A DNA stretch of 64,000 bases from the NCBI RefSeq assembly GCF_003970695.1, contig NZ_CP034570.1, forward strand, positions 1,178,001-1,242,000. The letters run 5' to 3'. Source of the stretch: Maribacter sp. MJ134. Lineage in GTDB: Bacteria; Bacteroidota; Bacteroidia; Flavobacteriales; Flavobacteriaceae. Below, piece by piece: positions 27,961 through 36,063 of this stretch (position 1 is its first letter; each line of letters starts with the position of its first letter). The notes below the pieces were generated by a model. That model saw only the letters and a program-made list of their open reading frames with translations, was not told where the DNA came from and ran no database searches. Position numbers and translations under genes: made by a program.

Positions 27961-29247
27961 ATGAGATTTTCCTTTGTGCTCGTTATAGTACTATTTTTCA
28001 TTTCTTCATCTTGCAAAAACACGGATAAAGCCATCGCTAATAGGGCGCCAACTGGTTACCAAGGACAAAAACCAAGTCCTATTGTGCCAACGGTAAACAG
28101 ACCTGTTCAAAAGCAATGGAAAGGTATTTGGTCCTTATCCAACGATACCTTTTTTACGAATGATTTTGATGGGGCAAGACTAAATGGTGTCGCAGATGAT
28201 GGCAATGACCATTACACCATTTGGATAACCGCCGAAAATACGCCCATTAATGTGAGTCCCTGGTATGCATTTAAGGTATGGACCACAAAACCAAGAGAAA
28301 TAACCATAAAATTATCGTACCAAGATTCCAGAAGCAGATACTATCCTAAAATTAGTACGGACGGACTAAATTTCAAGGTATTGGACAGCGCCTCTTATAA
28401 AGCAATCAATAAAGGTGAGGGTGATTTTGGGATCAATGCCGCACCTGAATTTGTAGAGTTGAAGGTAAACGTTGGAAAGGAACCAATCTGGATAACTGCT
28501 CAAGAACTATACACTTCAGAAAGAGTGAAGAAATGGATTGACTCACTGTCTACCAAACCCTTTATCTCGTCCTATGAAATTGGAAGGAGTACTGAAAATA
28601 GAGCTATGAACTTAATGCAAATCAAGGCGAATCAGGACACGAAAAAGGCCGTGATGATTATCTCTAGGCAACATCCGCCAGAAGTAACCGGGTTTTTAGC
28701 CATGAAATCCTTCATTGAAACTATTGCCGGAGCAAGCCAACAAGCGCAGGAGTTTAGGACAAAGTTTGATGTTTTTGTGGTACCCTTGATGAATCCTGAT
28801 GGAGTAGACAATGGGCATTGGCGGCACAATATGGGTGGTATTGATTTAAACAGGGATTGGCAAAATTTTAATCAGCCAGAAACTAGAAGTGTTCGTCAAT
28901 TTTTAAACAAAAAAAACAATGAGGGCTATGAGTTTGTATTCGGGGCCGATTTCCATTCTACCTGGGACGATATTTATTACCCCATAGATAGCACTATTAC
29001 GGGTGACAAAGGAAAAATTGTTTTTGACTGGATCGAAAGTATTAGCCATAGGCTTCCTCAGAAGAAAACAAATATAAGCGCCTCTAAAAAGGTTGAACCT
29101 ACCATGGTTTCTCGGAATTACTTCTACGTAAACCATAAAATGCCCGCCATAGTTTTTGAACTAGGTGATGATACTCCTCGCGATTTCCTTAAAGAAAAAG
29201 GTCGGGTAGCCGCTGAAGAACTAATGCGTTTACTACAAGAAAAATAA
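27961..29247 (+). CDS. M14-family zinc carboxypeptidase, lipoprotein
   Basis: 428 residues. The lipobox SSSC puts the lipid on Cys18. An N-terminal beta-rich domain (about 45-180) precedes the catalytic domain. Zinc ligands are His238 and Glu241 (RQHPPEV) and His332 (DFHSTW); GIDLNRDW binds substrate and Glu400 (FELGDD) is the catalytic acid. The N-terminal beta domain resembles that of M14 deacylases/carboxypeptidases from Bacteroidota. Divergent from the MATE gene; convergent with ccsBA 3 bases away. Confidence 0.9.
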   Translation: MRFSFVLVIVLFFISSSCKNTDKAIANRAPTGYQGQKPSPIVPTVNRPVQKQWKGIWSLSNDTFFTNDFDGARLNGVADDGNDHYTIWITAENTPINVSPWYAFKVWTTKPREITIKLSYQDSRSRYYPKISTDGLNFKVLDSASYKAINKGEGDFGINAAPEFVELKVNVGKEPIWITAQELYTSERVKKWIDSLSTKPFISSYEIGRSTENRAMNLMQIKANQDTKKAVMIISRQHPPEVTGFLAMKSFIETIAGASQQAQEFRTKFDVFVVPLMNPDGVDNGHWRHNMGGIDLNRDWQNFNQPETRSVRQFLNKKNNEGYEFVFGADFHSTWDDIYYPIDSTITGDKGKIVFDWIESISHRLPQKKTNISASKKVEPTMVSRNYFYVNHKMPAIVFELGDDTPRDFLKEKGRVAAEELMRLLQEK

Positions 29248-29250
29248 GGA

Positions 29251-32200
29251 CTATTTGGAATAATTTACTTTATACCTCCAATAACTTATAGCCCCCAAGG
29301 CTGCAACTCCAGCGATGGTGTAATAGATAAATGTTGGTGTAACCACTTGTGCTCCACTGGCGTAACTATGTAAACCTACCAAATAAAAATTAACCCCTTG
29401 ATAGGTCATCATAATACTGCCGTAGGCTACCACGCTTAGAAAATTAAAGGTCCATTTACCTCGTAGTCCAGGAACCAATCTGGTATGAATTACAAAAGCA
29501 TAAACCATAATGGATATCAGTGCCCAAGTTTCTTTCGGGTCCCAGCCCCAATAGCGTCCCCAGCTTTCATTGGCCCACTGACCTCCCAGAAAATTACCAA
29601 TGGTCAACATGATGAGGCCCACGGTAAGTGATATTTCATTGATAATGGTCAGTTCCTTTAAATTAAAATCCATTCGCTTTTTATTCTTTTTGGTCGTGAG
29701 CAACATCAATAACAAGCAAACTACTCCAAGGATCATCCCTACGGTTAAAGGACCGTAGCTCCCCACAATTACCGAAGTATGAATCATTAACCAATAACTA
29801 TCCAGAACAGGTACTAAATTCCCGATTGTTGGATCTACCCAGTTTTGATGCGCAAAGAAAAGCAGCATGGCTGCTACGAAAGAAGATGCCGCAACCGTCA
29901 TATCACTTTTTCTTCCAAAGGCAATACCCATGCCCATGGTAGCCCATGCAACGAACAGGATGCTTTCATAAGCATCACTCCAAGGGGCATGCCCTGAGAT
30001 ATACCAACGAAGAATCAGACCCGCTGTATGCCAAACGAAAAATAGCACTATGGTACCCTTCAAGAAATAAACGGACGCCTTCCAAATTTCGCGCTCTTTG
30101 AAAATTTGTAAAATTAGTATGATGAACATCAAAACACCTACTAATAAATAGTATTGATAAAGCCTATTAAAAATGTCCAATTTATTGTAAATGACCTCGG
30201 TATCAATTCTATTCTGCGAAGGCAAAACTTCACTTCCATGATTCGCTTGATTCTGTTTAAAGGCGGCAAGTAATTTATCCGCCTCCGTATAATCACCAGA
30301 TTGCTGTGCTTTACCCAAGGTCATCAAATAATAGGGCATAGCATTTTTAATAAAGTTGGCGTATAACGAATCTGCTACTTGGTACTGCCCTCCCCTATAC
30401 TCTATTGCAGAAATCCATTTATTATTTTCATCGTTCAATAAAGGAAAAATCTTTACTATTTGTTGGCTTAACGCTTGATCCAGCAAGTTCAATCGGATAT
30501 TGATATCCTTGATGTCCCGTTGAAATTTATTAGGACTTGCTTTTGTAGTAGCTTCCCTAATATAAGGTGCAAGTTTATATTGTCCTTTGCTATCAAAGAA
30601 ATCTGTTGCTTTAATATATTTTTGGCCACTAGGGATTCCTATAACTTTTCTAATACTATCATTCTGTGCCTTTTTATCAACGGCAATAAACTCGGTATTG
30701 TACCAAATGGCAGGATTCATCATCATAGAAAGAAATACCTGATCGGAACTAAGTCCAGAATAGGTGTCCTTCAAACTTAGCTTTCTCAAAAGCTCTGATG
30801 AGAAAGTGTTTATTGGTTTCATACGTCCACCTTCATCCTGAATGACCAATTTTCCAAATTTATCCGCATGTTCTTTTGCAACTATGGATGCTCTTAATAG
30901 GGAGTCTACCTGAAGTTGTGTGGGTTCCGTAGAATGATCATGACCATCGTCCGCAGAATGTTCCTGTGCCGCCATAGGAAAGCAAAGACCTATTAGTAAG
31001 ACTATCGTAGCTAGGGCTTTTTTCTTTTTCTCTTTCAGCTTGTTCAAAGCACTGCTCAAGTCCTTAAAACGGGTTTTACCAAAGAACATAATACCCAAAA
31101 GGCCTATATATAAGAGGAAATAACCAACATACGTAATCCATGTGCCCCAAAAATCATGATTTACGGAGAGTGTCGTTCCTTTTTCATCAGGGTCAAAACT
31201 TGCCTGAAAAAAACGATATCCTTTATGGTCTAAAACATGATTCATAAAAACATCGTAATCAAAGGTTCGGTCGTCTTTTACGGTAATTTTACTCATGAAG
31301 GAAGCATATCCTTTCTCTGTACCGGGATATTTCTCCGCAATAAAATCGTTCAATTGAATACTAAAAGGTAATTCGTGTACTTTAGAACCATAGCGTAATG
31401 CAAAATCTAAACCGCCTACGGTAATCTTATCGGTAAAATCGGTACCACCCTTGCCACCGAGTACTTTTATTTTTTTAGTTTCCCCATTAGAAGTAATGGA
31501 CATTAGCAAGGCATCGGTATCAAAATCGGTCTTTTCTGCCTCGGGAATTTCTACTACTCCATAACTTCCTTGAACAACAGAATCAGGTATAACGAATTGC
31601 ATATTGGCTGCATTATATAGGGATCTCAATTGCAAGGGCTGTAAGGAATCTTTTTCTAGCGTTCCTTGAAATTGGTCCGCCATTCGCATAAAACTTCCTG
31701 CGAAGGGAGATTTTATCTCGTATACATTTCTTGTAGTGGATATATTAATGGCGCCGTCCGTAGGTACGTTCAATGCAAATAAAACACCATGTATACTACT
31801 TACCTTTCCGTTCTCTAAATAATGCTCATGTCGCTGGCCATCGCCAGCCTCAACTATTTTTAGATAAGTGTTACCAGAATTATCAGGCACAAGACCTTCT
31901 TTAGCTCCCTCTATAAAACCTTCATAAGCAATAGTGAACGGTTGACCGTTAAAATCAGAATTCCAAGGTAAATTAGATTTGATGTCCTCCGCAGTAACGA
32001 TTAAATCGTCCTCCAAAATTTTTCTTCGAGGTTCGCCTTCAATCTTACCATCCACATGTGCCGTAAAATAGGTCTTGTCCGAGTAGAAAACATTTTCGGT
32101 CTTTCCTTCGCGTATAGGCATCATACCCTCATAACTGATGTATCTGGTAACAAAGGCTCCAATGATAATTAATATCCAAGAAACATGAAGCAATAATACC

Positions 32201-32445
32201 GGCCACTTTTCTTTTCTTAAAAGACGATACCTAAAAATATTACCCGCAAAGTTGATCACAAAAAATACCATAATCACTTCAAACCAAGTAGCATTATATA
32301 CCCAAATACGCGCGGTTTCCGTGGAGTACCAACTTTCGATAAAAGTTCCAAAAGCCATGGCTGTGGCAAAAACAATAAAAAGAACGGACATTAAACGGGT
32401 AGAAAAGAAAATTTTCTTGAGCAATTCTGTCATAAAGAAAGACAT
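29251..32445 (-). CDS. ccsBA: Fused cytochrome c maturation protein CcsBA (ResB-ResC type)
   Basis: A 1064-residue fusion for system II cytochrome c maturation, which moves heme across the membrane and attaches it to CXXCH proteins. The N-terminal ResB/CcsB half has membrane helices near 15-110 and a large periplasmic domain. The C-terminal CcsA half (about 760-1060) carries the tryptophan-rich heme-handling motif RYWGWDPKETW (about 965-975), with conserved His residues in flanking helices. The His-rich stretch AADDGHDHSTEP-like segment sits after the ResB part. It would mature the cytochromes at 1 and 4812. Start at ATG 32445. Confidence 0.94.
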   Translation of the reverse strand: MSFFMTELLKKIFFSTRLMSVLFIVFATAMAFGTFIESWYSTETARIWVYNATWFEVIMVFFVINFAGNIFRYRLLRKEKWPVLLLHVSWILIIIGAFVTRYISYEGMMPIREGKTENVFYSDKTYFTAHVDGKIEGEPRRKILEDDLIVTAEDIKSNLPWNSDFNGQPFTIAYEGFIEGAKEGLVPDNSGNTYLKIVEAGDGQRHEHYLENGKVSSIHGVLFALNVPTDGAINISTTRNVYEIKSPFAGSFMRMADQFQGTLEKDSLQPLQLRSLYNAANMQFVIPDSVVQGSYGVVEIPEAEKTDFDTDALLMSITSNGETKKIKVLGGKGGTDFTDKITVGGLDFALRYGSKVHELPFSIQLNDFIAEKYPGTEKGYASFMSKITVKDDRTFDYDVFMNHVLDHKGYRFFQASFDPDEKGTTLSVNHDFWGTWITYVGYFLLYIGLLGIMFFGKTRFKDLSSALNKLKEKKKKALATIVLLIGLCFPMAAQEHSADDGHDHSTEPTQLQVDSLLRASIVAKEHADKFGKLVIQDEGGRMKPINTFSSELLRKLSLKDTYSGLSSDQVFLSMMMNPAIWYNTEFIAVDKKAQNDSIRKVIGIPSGQKYIKATDFFDSKGQYKLAPYIREATTKASPNKFQRDIKDINIRLNLLDQALSQQIVKIFPLLNDENNKWISAIEYRGGQYQVADSLYANFIKNAMPYYLMTLGKAQQSGDYTEADKLLAAFKQNQANHGSEVLPSQNRIDTEVIYNKLDIFNRLYQYYLLVGVLMFIILILQIFKEREIWKASVYFLKGTIVLFFVWHTAGLILRWYISGHAPWSDAYESILFVAWATMGMGIAFGRKSDMTVAASSFVAAMLLFFAHQNWVDPTIGNLVPVLDSYWLMIHTSVIVGSYGPLTVGMILGVVCLLLMLLTTKKNKKRMDFNLKELTIINEISLTVGLIMLTIGNFLGGQWANESWGRYWGWDPKETWALISIMVYAFVIHTRLVPGLRGKWTFNFLSVVAYGSIMMTYQGVNFYLVGLHSYASGAQVVTPTFIYYTIAGVAALGAISYWRYKVNYSK

Positions 32446-32570
32446 TGGTTTTCAGCTAGCAAAAATACGGTGTTTTTACCATTTTCAGCAGAAATCCACT
32501 ATTTTAAAACTTAAACAAAAGTGTTAATTTTTATCTTAAAAAGAGCTTTTATTCTTTGTACTTTTGAATA

Positions 32571-33332
32571 ATGATTTCTGTGGTTTTATTGGGAACTGGT
32601 AATGTGTCTAAGAATCTCTTCGAATCTTTTTTGAACAGTGATGAAATTGATGTACTTCGAGTGGTAGGAAGGTCAGAAAAGGGGTTAGTCCATTTCAAAA
32701 ATCGTACAGAAACCAGTACAGATTGGAATGCACTACCAAAAGCGGACATCTACATTTTGGCCATTAATGATGACGCTATTGCGGAAGTGTCAAAAAATCT
32801 AATGATCAATGGTCTAATAGTGCATACATCCGGAAGTGTTCCCCTAGCGGTTTTAGCAGACCATAGCCATTCTGGTGTATTGTATCCCCTACAAACCTTT
32901 ACTTCCAATAAAATAATCGATTTAGATAAAGTGCCTTTTTGTCTTGAAGCGAAAGACCCAACAGATTTGGATTTACTACAGAAATTCGCACAGCTTTTAA
33001 GTAATCATATGGTACATGTCTCTTCGGAAAAACGAAAAGTACTTCATTTAGCTGCAGTGTTTGTAAACAACTTCACCAACCATATGTACACCATAGCGAA
33101 TGATATTAGTGAAACAAATGATTTAGATTTTGATCTATTAAAACCTCTGATTAAAGAAACAGTCTCCAAGCTGGACTATCTTAGCCCTACCGAAGCGCAG
33201 ACAGGCCCTGCAAAACGGGGAGATTTAAAAACGCTTCATGGACATCTAGACCTACTAAAGGATTCTCAACATAGAGAAATTTATAAATTAATGAGCAACG
33301 CAATTAAAGCTTCCTATGGAAAAAAGTTATAA
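32571..33332 (+). CDS. DUF2520/Rossmann-like NADP-binding protein
   Basis: 253 residues. The N-terminal Rossmann fold opens with VVLLGTGNVSKNL, followed by a C-terminal helical domain with HLAAVFVNNFTNHMY, typical of the DUF2520 family related to ProC/F420-dependent reductases. The substrate is unknown. It heads an operon with kdsC (17-base overlap), maf, a lipoprotein and an MscS channel. A TACTTTTG (32559-32566) ends 4 bases before the ATG, so the transcript may be nearly leaderless. Confidence 0.85.
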   Translation: MISVVLLGTGNVSKNLFESFLNSDEIDVLRVVGRSEKGLVHFKNRTETSTDWNALPKADIYILAINDDAIAEVSKNLMINGLIVHTSGSVPLAVLADHSHSGVLYPLQTFTSNKIIDLDKVPFCLEAKDPTDLDLLQKFAQLLSNHMVHVSSEKRKVLHLAAVFVNNFTNHMYTIANDISETNDLDFDLLKPLIKETVSKLDYLSPTEAQTGPAKRGDLKTLHGHLDLLKDSQHREIYKLMSNAIKASYGKKL

Positions 33333-33843
33333 AGAATATTTAGAGCATATTACCACATTCGTTTTTGACGTAGACGGGGTTTTTACGGATGGCAGCCTTC
33401 TGGTTACTTCAGAAGGAGAAATGCTTCGTAAAATGAACGTTAAAGATGGATATGCCTTAAAAGTGGCCTTACAAAAAGGGTATCATGTATGTATTATAAC
33501 CGGAGGCACTAATGAAGGGGTAAGAATCCGCTTGAAGGGCCTTGGTGTTAAAGACATTTACTTGGGTGCCCATCATAAAATAGAAGCGCTGAAAGACTAT
33601 CTGCAAAGCAATGATATCGCAAACAAGAATGTACTTTATATGGGAGACGATATACCGGACGTACCACCGATGAAAGCAGTGGGGCTGCCGACCTGTCCTC
33701 AAAATGCCGTTCCGGAAGTAAAGGCCGTCAGTAAATATATTTCTCACATTAACGGAGGGCAGGGCTGCGTAAGAGATGTTATAGAGCAGGTATTGAAAGT
33801 GCAGGGTAACTGGGCGGGTAACTTTAGTGCCGCAAACGACTGA
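33316..33843 (+). CDS. kdsC: KdsC-like HAD phosphatase (KDO 8-phosphate phosphatase)
   Basis: 175 residues of the C0-type HAD family. The nucleophile and acid are Asp18 and Asp20 in FDVDGVFTDG, with GYALKVALQKGY and the metal-binding GDDIPD further on, and the GGQGCVRDVIE tail that KdsC tetramers use at the active site. It would release phosphate from KDO-8-phosphate for lipopolysaccharide core synthesis. The start lies inside the upstream gene, so translation is coupled. Confidence 0.9.
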   Translation: MEKSYKEYLEHITTFVFDVDGVFTDGSLLVTSEGEMLRKMNVKDGYALKVALQKGYHVCIITGGTNEGVRIRLKGLGVKDIYLGAHHKIEALKDYLQSNDIANKNVLYMGDDIPDVPPMKAVGLPTCPQNAVPEVKAVSKYISHINGGQGCVRDVIEQVLKVQGNWAGNFSAAND

Positions 33844-33845
33844 CC

Positions 33846-34433
33846 ATGCTGCGAAATATTTTAAAAGACCACAAACTTATATTGGCCTCTGGCTCACCCA
33901 GGAGAAAAATGTTCTTTGAGGAAATGGGACTGGATTTCGAAATTCAGTTAAGACCAGTTGAAGAAATCTATCCGGAACACTTAAAGGGAGCGGAAATCTC
34001 CGATTATCTCGCAGCATTAAAGGCTAGCGTCTTCAAAGATGACCTTAACCCTAAAGAAATACTTATCACATCGGATACTGTGGTGTGGCATGATAACGAG
34101 TCCCTTGCAAAAGCAGCCACACCCAAGGAGGCTTTTGAAATGCTTAAAAAATTGTCCGATGATTGGCATCAGGTCATAACTTCAGTATGTTTTACCACTA
34201 CAGACAGTCAGAAGGTTTTTAATCGAATAACATCTGTCAAATTTAGGGAGCTAGATGATGATGAAATCAACTATTATATTACTAACTATAAACCTTTTGA
34301 TAAGGCCGGTGCTTACGGTATTCAAGAATGGATTGGTTTAGTTGGCATTGAAGAAATAAAAGGATCTTATACCAATGTGGTGGGGCTACCTACCCAGTTA
34401 GTCTATAAAACGTTAATGCATATGGTAAGCTAA
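33846..34433 (+). CDS. maf: Maf-family nucleoside triphosphate pyrophosphatase
   Basis: 195 residues. The diagnostic SGSPRRK is at 15-21, the catalytic Asp78 lies in TSDTVVW, and GAYGIQEWIG with the YTNVVGLPT segment closes the pocket. Maf proteins hydrolyse dTTP, UTP or modified nucleotides to monophosphates (house-cleaning). It starts 2 bases after the kdsC stop, in the same operon. Confidence 0.93.
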   Translation: MLRNILKDHKLILASGSPRRKMFFEEMGLDFEIQLRPVEEIYPEHLKGAEISDYLAALKASVFKDDLNPKEILITSDTVVWHDNESLAKAATPKEAFEMLKKLSDDWHQVITSVCFTTTDSQKVFNRITSVKFRELDDDEINYYITNYKPFDKAGAYGIQEWIGLVGIEEIKGSYTNVVGLPTQLVYKTLMHMVS

Positions 34434-34466
34434 TCTCTTTTTGGTAATTTAGTAAAAAAACAAACC

Positions 34467-35420
34467 ATGAAATCTACCTTAAAAATTGCGAAAGGCTTTT
34501 CACTACTAACACTAACTCTAGTTGTACTGGTCTCCTGTTCCGAAAACAAAAAAGACAAAGCCACGGACATTGCATTGAACGAAGGGGTCAAAGAAGCCGT
34601 AAGTCTTGAGAAAAATGAACTATCAAAGGATTTCAAAGCCTATTGGTATGCAGGAAAGGCGGAGATTACTTCCTACAAATTAGAACAAGCTAGATATGGT
34701 GAGATGCGAGAGGGAAACGCTGTACTGATTTACGTCACGGAACCCTTTTTAAATGACAAACAAGTTAAAGCGGACGGTAATAATCCAGATAACATTCCAG
34801 TGCTTAAATTGAATTCCACCAAAAACTATCTTACGGGTATTTACCCGTACTCTATTATGAACAGTAGTTTTTACCCTGTTCATGATAACCAACACGCGCT
34901 AAAGCTTACGTTTTCCTCTCAGGAGTGGTGTGGACAGGTTTACACCCAATTGAATAACAGAGCTAAATTTGAAGTAGCGTCTCATTCCTATTTTGAAAGC
35001 GAAGCAGATCAAGAACTACAATTGGACAAAGCCGTACTCGAAAATGAAATTTGGAATAAGATTCGCATAAATCCAGAAAATTTACCCCAGGGAAATTTCA
35101 ATATGATTCCTTCTTTAGAATTCTCCCGATTGACCCACAAGGAATTAAAATCGTATAGTGCTACTGCTTCGTTAACAAACAATGGCAAGCATCAGACTTA
35201 TGAAGTCAATTATCCAGAATTAAAAAGAACCTTAAAGATTAACTTTAGTACTCAATTTCCGTATACCATAGAAAGTTGGTCAGATTCCTTCATTAGTGGT
35301 TATGGAGCGAATGCTAAAACCCTGACTTCGACAGGTACAAAAATCAAGACCTTGAATACCCCCTATTGGAGACAAAACGGCAATAAGGATCTGTATTTAA
35401 GAGACAGTTTAGGAATATAA
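34467..35420 (+). CDS. Conserved flavobacterial lipoprotein of unknown function
   Basis: 317 residues. A lipobox (LVVLVSC, Cys24) is followed by SENKKDK. The body is soluble and mostly beta by appearance, with no motif I recognise; WYAGKAEITSYKLEQARYGE and SSQEWCGQVY look like conserved blocks. Homologues sit beside maf in related genomes as I recall, and have sometimes been mislabelled as Maf for that reason. Co-directional, 33 bases after maf. Confidence 0.72.
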   Translation: MKSTLKIAKGFSLLTLTLVVLVSCSENKKDKATDIALNEGVKEAVSLEKNELSKDFKAYWYAGKAEITSYKLEQARYGEMREGNAVLIYVTEPFLNDKQVKADGNNPDNIPVLKLNSTKNYLTGIYPYSIMNSSFYPVHDNQHALKLTFSSQEWCGQVYTQLNNRAKFEVASHSYFESEADQELQLDKAVLENEIWNKIRINPENLPQGNFNMIPSLEFSRLTHKELKSYSATASLTNNGKHQTYEVNYPELKRTLKINFSTQFPYTIESWSDSFISGYGANAKTLTSTGTKIKTLNTPYWRQNGNKDLYLRDSLGI

Positions 35421-35423
35421 AAT

Positions 35424-35987
35424 ATGGAAGAGTTTTTACTGAACCACAAAGACGAATTAATTTCAACTTTAATTGTTTTTGCACTATTGTTAATATTAAA
35501 ATTTGCCTTTACAAAAGCAGCAAAAAAAGTTGGTAAGATTGGTGATTTTAATCCCGTACGGACAAATCTCATCATAAAGTATATTTCTATAGCCCTGACC
35601 ATTGTAGCTCTTGCTGGTTTCACATTAATATGGGGTGTAAATTACAAGGATTTAGGAGTATTGCTTTCCTCGGTGTTCGCAGTCATAGGAGTTGCGTTGT
35701 TTGCGCAGTGGTCTATTCTAAGTAACCTCACGGCCGGTGTTATTATATTCTTTTCCTTTCCTTTTAAAATCGGAAACACGATTAAAATTCTGGACAAAGA
35801 GCTGCTAGACCCTGAACAACCTCAGGGCGAAACCTTTACTATAGAGGACATTAAGGCTTTTCATTTACATTTAAGGAAAACCAATGGTGAAATTCTAACC
35901 TACCCCAATAATATGGTCCTCCAAAAGGGCGTAGTCTTAATCTCTACCTATGACGGTCAAGTCATCTCGAATGTGGGCGAGGCCTAG
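35424..35987 (+). CDS. Small MscS-type mechanosensitive channel
   Basis: 187 residues: a first helix (about 13-31), a second (about 49-68), then the pore helix (about 75-110, LGVLLSSVFAVIGVALFAQW) and the beta domain with SLTAGVIIF-like SNLTAGVIIFFSFPFKIG and DIKAFHLHLRKTNGE. The C-terminal alpha/beta vestibule of full MscS (286 residues in E. coli) is missing. It starts 3 bases after the lipoprotein gene and ends the operon. Confidence 0.85.
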   Translation: MEEFLLNHKDELISTLIVFALLLILKFAFTKAAKKVGKIGDFNPVRTNLIIKYISIALTIVALAGFTLIWGVNYKDLGVLLSSVFAVIGVALFAQWSILSNLTAGVIIFFSFPFKIGNTIKILDKELLDPEQPQGETFTIEDIKAFHLHLRKTNGEILTYPNNMVLQKGVVLISTYDGQVISNVGEA

Positions 35988-36033
35988 TTTGTTAAAGAAG
36001 TCGTAAAATAGTACCCTAGGGTGTTAATCTTGT

Positions 36034-36041
36034 TATCTTTG
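36034..36041 (+). promoter_or_regulatory. Candidate -7 element for the PIG-L gene
   Basis: TATCTTTG matches TAnnTTTG, 22 bases before the ATG at 36064. No TTG at correct spacing is seen. Confidence 0.45.
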
Positions 36042-36063
36042 AAAGTACTCTAAAATCCATACC

